16,904 nt of DNA. Source: Candidatus Gerdarchaeota archaeon. GTDB taxonomy: Archaea; Asgardarchaeota; Heimdallarchaeia; JABLTI01. The stretch lies in NCBI GenBank assembly GCA_016839405.1, contig JAEOUJ010000052.1, positions 1 through 16,904 of the forward strand, in the 5' to 3' direction. Under the pieces are notes generated by a model that was given only the letters and a program-made list of their open reading frames with translations, made no database searches and had not been told where the DNA came from. Shown here piece after piece: positions 14,101 through 16,904 of this stretch (within the stretch, counting starts at the first letter, position 1; each line of letters begins with the position of its first letter). The position numbers were made by a program, and so were the translations under genes.

Positions 14101-14392
14101 GTACATATCTTATGATTTTTCCATGTCTTTCTACATCTTTTCTAGTAACTCTCCGAATTTTATTTCGGATATATTCAGGTACATTTGCTGTACTGCTAGT
14201 TAATGATTGAAGGAATTTCAATGCCCCATTAAACATTTGATCCCATACAGCAACTAATTCCTTGCCATCCTCTAAAATGTCTCCTAATCTATTTGTGATA
14301 AAATTCTCTATTTCAATTCCATGAGTAAATGGTAGTTTTCTTAACCTAGTCCTAGAAGTCGGACTTTTAACTGGAGTTTCTGTATTACTCAT
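11162..14392 (-). CDS. Carboxylate-amine ligase-like (GCS2/amidoligase) domain fused to basic linker and beta-rich tail
   Basis: Residues 20-460 resemble the glutamate-cysteine ligase 2/amidoligase group of the glutamine-synthetase superfamily: GIEIENF (25-31) as the first metal-binding Glu motif, CGEHHHID (178-185), IAISSTSPF (208-216) and YGTIEFRFFDTQ (297-308). Such enzymes join a carboxylate to an amine with ATP. About 500-562 is a highly charged Lys/Arg/Glu helix, a likely coiled coil. About 563-720 is Lys/Pro/Ser/Thr-rich and surely disordered. About 725-1076 is strand-rich and may form two or three Ig-like domains. Normal relatives are 300-450 residues, so this 1,076-residue fusion is unusual. 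No signal peptide or membrane helix was seen. The frame could open at GTG 14404, but GTGAT there serves as the Shine-Dalgarno site for ATG 14392. It follows the amidohydrolase gene by 30 bp. The ligase call is moderately sure; substrate unknown. Confidence 0.65.
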   Translation of the reverse strand: MSNTETPVKSPTSRTRLRKLPFTHGIEIENFITNRLGDILEDGKELVAVWDQMFNGALKFLQSLTSSTANVPEYIRNKIRRVTRKDVERHGKIIRYVQIQYLFNGKVIAVNVFGPDPNISQITWLLELVTPPCEYLEELDWWINTLYIAASASITKGYNVQPLGFNPYQSEYRAGVTCGEHHHIDNFQSTKEKYAVYNMIRAYIPHLIAISSTSPFIDRKTTGRIILKQGSDGRTLILAPDCVRSIRLKENSGQLGPNIPEYLPYVSSSFTRQQFSRYVRKEIPDDRYVDASPFTDYGTIEFRFFDTQFDQRIRLAIIILIQALALKASKLISSGQIIPDVKGNTIFEHRKRAVNFGMFAKFQGDPSIESSGGEFVKYYNHNPETGGPPGKIFDSLKSLLIWLKPELVELKVTEQDISPLLIMLWGTARIAPPISTTTFMFYLFEKNHGNVGNIINSLSLLNGKPRSSFCEILGRPSTDFSGLLSAKAVTPKRTTSSTKSTLARKLQQDSRLRRKKVMAKEQARLKAKQALKTKMLREKVKKERELEKKRQERIQKLEKAKKPLPKPIPQRTTRPITRSTISQISKSKPISPPPKKVKSVISKQAPKPKMKTAPISRKKTTSTSRKPKSKKVAAKKPVKTRSTKSKKIITTTAIRNKRPTTTQRKPAQSYASVANSRNATRREISIPKPTITKKTINRNYTRKSTSNRTAISTTKVTKVFDQEPYRDSKFIRGLSVVNLPSRTTSNLIVPVIRLKWRRSIIQSMTSFPITIEAEVESLNSSNKFTKKAFQEKINLEAASLKEQCYLPIPIDINNAHGDFKIKFIVRNLKSRKVLATDFQSFMRIKSSKEKLPSIEKLSIPPNQVGDSSVNIKVKTEKRNIRGRITLWALSQRGVLRLYEKKGRFNQRTFSLDIPILIPPSMCSSNWMVYAEFTYRSTTISSYVQTSPPLAKIATIALSGNPPLKQRVNSNYKSEITPKLNFKTRCELREVEIVQYDNNSIRVLKRYKLRMRIKKGEKFILESFDWRPPSMRKGLFRSYKQKTVSFYCRIYDNVGLIDDSLIGLTETPRITVFKSSK

Positions 14393-14422
14393 GAATTCTA
14401 TCACATCATAATTGTTTTCAAT

Positions 14423-15853
14423 CTAATTCTTAGGTCTTTGATGAAGGAGATAATCGAATAGGTATTGTTGTGTAAAAGGATATGATTCCTCTTGTTCTTC
14501 TAATAATCTAGTTATTTCAGATGCAAATTCCATTAATTTAGTAATTTCTGAAACTTTAATTTCATTCTCCTTAACTTGCTGAATAACAAAACTTCTACGT
14601 AAATCAATTACATCTGCAAATATATTCAATATATATAATTCATCATATACATTATCTCCTGATGGATTAAATAATGAATCAATGTTGAAATAAACACCTG
14701 ATATAGCACTTAATTCGGATACAGTTTCAGCTAATTGACGTTGATTTTTACATTTCTTAATTTTATCGAAATCTTTCCAACTAACTTTAGTTTCCTTAAT
14801 CCCCTCTCTTTGAATAACTTTTGTAGGCCAATAGATCTTAAGAATTCTCAAGGCATTAATTCCTAAAACATGACGAATTTGATTAAAAGTTATTCCCAAA
14901 TCTTTTGCTTTTTGTGAAAATAAAAACGTTAAATGATCGCTTGCTTGAGGAACACTGAAATAGCTATGATCGGATCCATACATAGCTGAAAATTCCCAAT
15001 CTTCCGTTAAATTCATACAATTCTTATAGAAAATCTCACAATCATCACCACGTAATCCAGAAGTTTCTGTTTTAATATTTGGATCTTGCAAGATTTCAAA
15101 CATACCTGGTGTTTGATAATCAAATCCAAAATGGCCAATAATAATTGTGAAATCTTTATTTTTGGCTCTATCTCTTACTTCCATTGCTACTTGATGAATC
15201 TCTTCAGCTGTCTTATAATTTTGACAATCAAAAATAACCGGGAGTTTATAATCGACTGCATTTTGTACAATATTAATAACATTATCAGAAACAATTTCAT
15301 CAATCCATTTCTCAGATAATGGGTGTAATTTTAAACCACGTGCACCATAGTCAACACATCTTCTTATCTCTTGAATAGCTGATTCCCCATCATTAGGATC
15401 GATTCGACAGAAAGGAACAAGCTTTGCACCATATTCAAGAGTTTGTGCTCGAGTTAAAACATAATTATTTGATTTAACAAAATGAGGATTCGTTTTAGCA
15501 AAAAGTGTATCATGCAATGGAAAAGTAACAATCTTATCTGCTAACCAACCAAGGTTTTGAGTAGTACGCTTTTCACTGAATATAATTTCTTGTAATTGTG
15601 TAGCAGGTTGACTGAATTGATTTGGATCTGAGGGAATTGCATATGCATAGTCTTCAGGATAATTAGCTATTCGTTTATAGATATCATATTTTAATTTCTC
15701 ATAGAAATCTAGATGATCTTTAGGTCGAATAATTCGATAGTCTTTACCCTTCCCTCTTACAACTTCTTCTTTTCCAAGATGAGTGTGAGTATCAATAAGA
15801 TTTACTCTTAATGGCTTACTTTTCGGATTTTCTGCATCATATACTATTATCAT
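14423..15853 (-). CDS. Amidohydrolase-2 family metal-dependent hydrolase with C-terminal extension
   Basis: A TIM-barrel metal hydrolase of the amidohydrolase superfamily. Ligands are visible in order: DTHTHLG (H23, H25), GLKLHP (H177), IIGHFG (H241) and YGSDHS (D295). This set fits the PF04909-type group, whose members hydrolyse or decarboxylate varied substrates, so the reaction cannot be named. The barrel ends near 345. About 130 further residues, helical and charged, form an extension most relatives lack. The insert between the HxH motif and the next strands (about 35-130) is also long. The ATG at 15853 has AAGGG (minus strand, about 15862-15866) 8 bases upstream. It is the first gene of a tight pair with the ligase fusion, which suggests one transcript and opposing or sequential chemistry on a shared amide-linked substrate. 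That functional link is inference. Confidence 0.82.
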   Translation of the reverse strand: MIIVYDAENPKSKPLRVNLIDTHTHLGKEEVVRGKGKDYRIIRPKDHLDFYEKLKYDIYKRIANYPEDYAYAIPSDPNQFSQPATQLQEIIFSEKRTTQNLGWLADKIVTFPLHDTLFAKTNPHFVKSNNYVLTRAQTLEYGAKLVPFCRIDPNDGESAIQEIRRCVDYGARGLKLHPLSEKWIDEIVSDNVINIVQNAVDYKLPVIFDCQNYKTAEEIHQVAMEVRDRAKNKDFTIIIGHFGFDYQTPGMFEILQDPNIKTETSGLRGDDCEIFYKNCMNLTEDWEFSAMYGSDHSYFSVPQASDHLTFLFSQKAKDLGITFNQIRHVLGINALRILKIYWPTKVIQREGIKETKVSWKDFDKIKKCKNQRQLAETVSELSAISGVYFNIDSLFNPSGDNVYDELYILNIFADVIDLRRSFVIQQVKENEIKVSEITKLMEFASEITRLLEEQEESYPFTQQYLFDYLLHQRPKN

Positions 15854-15892
15854 TTACAATTCCCTTCATTAGTAATTATTCTTCTATAGGAT

Positions 15893-15946
15893 GTATACCT
15901 TTAATCTTAAATAAAGACTGATTTACATACAATTACATAGGTATAC
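15893..15946. promoter_or_regulatory. GTATACCT/AGGTATAC inverted repeat upstream of the amidohydrolase-ligase pair
   Basis: GTATACCT (15893-15900) and AGGTATAC (15939-15946) are exact 8-base inverted copies separated by 38 bases, in the 130-bp gap before the amidohydrolase gene. Each contains the palindrome GTATAC. An AT-rich, TATA-like stretch (about 15904-15914, minus strand) lies between them. Two regulator sites straddling the promoter is one reading; chance is another. Confidence 0.3.
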
Positions 15947-15983
15947 AAACCCCTCTAAAAACCCTTCCATATATGCCAAATCA

Positions 15984-16904
15984 TTAAAGCGAAATTTTTG
16001 TACCAAGATTTTGTTTATTAGCTTCTATTAAAATCTGATTTGCTGTTACTAAATCTTGAATTGCATTACCAACTGATTTAAAAACAGTGATTTCTTTATC
16101 TGATTTTCTTCCAGATTTTTTTTCTAAAATCAATTCGCCTAATTCAGCAATAATGCTGTTCTCATTGATTTTCCCTTCTTTAATTGGAATTATTATATCA
16201 CCTGCTTCACTTAGACAAGAATCCTTATGATCAACAAAAATTCTCGCACGATACATTGTTTCAGTAGGTATTTCGCGAATATGAGGTTTATATGATCCAA
16301 TAGCATTTATATGAACTCCAAGTTTGAGATTCTCATCAGAAAAAACAGGTGTTTGAGCATTTGTTGCTGTGCATATTATATCAGCTTCTTGAAGTTCATT
16401 AGCTGATTTTCCAATTTCTATATCAGTTGCTAAATTATCACTCATCTCTTTTGCAAAAATGTTTGCTTTATTGATATTTGTATCAAAAATTATTGCTTTT
16501 TCTATCGTTCTAACAGAATAAACCGCTTCCAATTGGGTTCGCCCTTGTATACCTGCTCCGAAAATAGCAACTACTTTAGAATTTTTTCGAGCTAGAATAT
16601 CTGTAGCTAAACCTGATCCAGCTCCAGTTCTTAGAGCAGTTAGATAACTTCCATCCATAATTGCTAGAGGTTGACCATTTGTAGAATTAAAAATCAATAC
16701 TAGAGCATGGATAAGAGGTAAATTTTTGGATATATTATCATCAAATAATGTAATAAGTTTCAAACCTATTCTTTCATTGCTGGGCATGTAAATAGGCATA
16801 ATAAGGCTATCACCATTATACTCAGGAATGCTTAAATGAATTCTAGAGGGAATTATTGCTTGATTATTTGAAATTTGAATAAAAGCTTCTTTCATAATTT
16901 CGAT
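15984..16904 (-). CDS. Ornithine cyclodeaminase/mu-crystallin family NAD(P)-dependent enzyme, N-terminus beyond window
   Basis: The frame is open to the right edge: codons for I-E-I precede the first Met inside the window (16895), and IEIMKEAFIQIS matches the helix that normally lies about 15-20 residues into this family. The gene therefore almost certainly starts outside, and that Met is internal. Members include ornithine cyclodeaminase, archaeal alanine dehydrogenase, ketimine reductase (mu-crystallin) and related imine reductases. Visible features are IGLKLITLF with the conserved Lys, DGSYLTALRTGAGSGLATD, a Rossmann GAGIQG, AGDIIIP and SVGNAIQDLVTA near the C-terminus. About 306 residues are present of a usual 325-330. 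The substrate cannot be chosen from this sequence. Its stop is 130 bp before the amidohydrolase start, so it may or may not belong to that transcription unit. Confidence 0.92.
   Translation of the reverse strand: MEIMKEAFIQISNNQAIIPSRIHLSIPEYNGDSLIMPIYMPSNERIGLKLITLFDDNISKNLPLIHALVLIFNSTNGQPLAIMDGSYLTALRTGAGSGLATDILARKNSKVVAIFGAGIQGRTQLEAVYSVRTIEKAIIFDTNINKANIFAKEMSDNLATDIEIGKSANELQEADIICTATNAQTPVFSDENLKLGVHINAIGSYKPHIREIPTETMYRARIFVDHKDSCLSEAGDIIIPIKEGKINENSIIAELGELILEKKSGRKSDKEITVFKSVGNAIQDLVTANQILIEANKQNLGTKISL

Noticed and set aside
1..16904. CRISPR array, insertion sequence, prophage or defence island.
   Set aside because: No regularly spaced long repeats, no transposase, integrase or cas-like protein, and gene content that is mostly housekeeping.

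Overview
The window looks like AT-rich archaeal chromosome, most plausibly from an Asgard archaeon. It carries archaeal Pelota, a methionyl-tRNA synthetase with the archaeal-type zinc knuckles, a Roadblock/LC7 protein and a canonical-looking ubiquitin-conjugating E2. Start regions match GGTGAT-type Shine-Dalgarno sites and TATA-type promoters. Roadblock proteins plus an E2 in an archaeon are typical of Asgard lineages. The assignment is inference; no rRNA is present to confirm it.

Layout. Nearly everything is on the minus strand. 1-1858: the 5' part of pelota (its C-terminus lies beyond the left edge), a Roadblock protein and a 54-residue Cys/His protein. 1859-2353: a gene-free stretch with strong RNA-like hairpins and a promoter bracketed by an inverted repeat. 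2354-4045 (+): a large protein with two predicted winged-helix segments, converging with thyX at a 2-bp gap. 4048-7637: thyX, an Fe-S protein, family I inorganic pyrophosphatase and a class V aminotransferase. 7638-7913: a structured RNA candidate closed by an 11-bp terminal helix, either a small RNA or a leader of the aminotransferase gene, with helically phased AAAATGC repeats above its promoter. 7914-8866: the E2 and a divergent 87-residue protein built from two copies of one repeat. 8904-11039: methionyl-tRNA synthetase. 11162-15853: an amidohydrolase followed 30 bp later by a 1,076-residue fusion of a carboxylate-amine ligase-like domain, a long basic disordered linker and a beta-rich tail. 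15984-16904: an ornithine cyclodeaminase/mu-crystallin family dehydrogenase cut by the right edge.

How the genes relate. Most are housekeeping: ribosome rescue, dTMP synthesis, pyrophosphate hydrolysis and Met-tRNA charging. Two stretches look accessory or lineage-specific: the amidohydrolase/ligase-fusion pair, which could be a substrate-modifying system, and the E2/repeat-protein divergent pair. No mobile element, CRISPR array, tRNA or rRNA was found.

Start codons. For several genes the longest reading frame begins at a GTG or TTG that lies in or upstream of a Shine-Dalgarno-like sequence. I chose the downstream start placed 5-8 bases after that sequence and say so in each entry.
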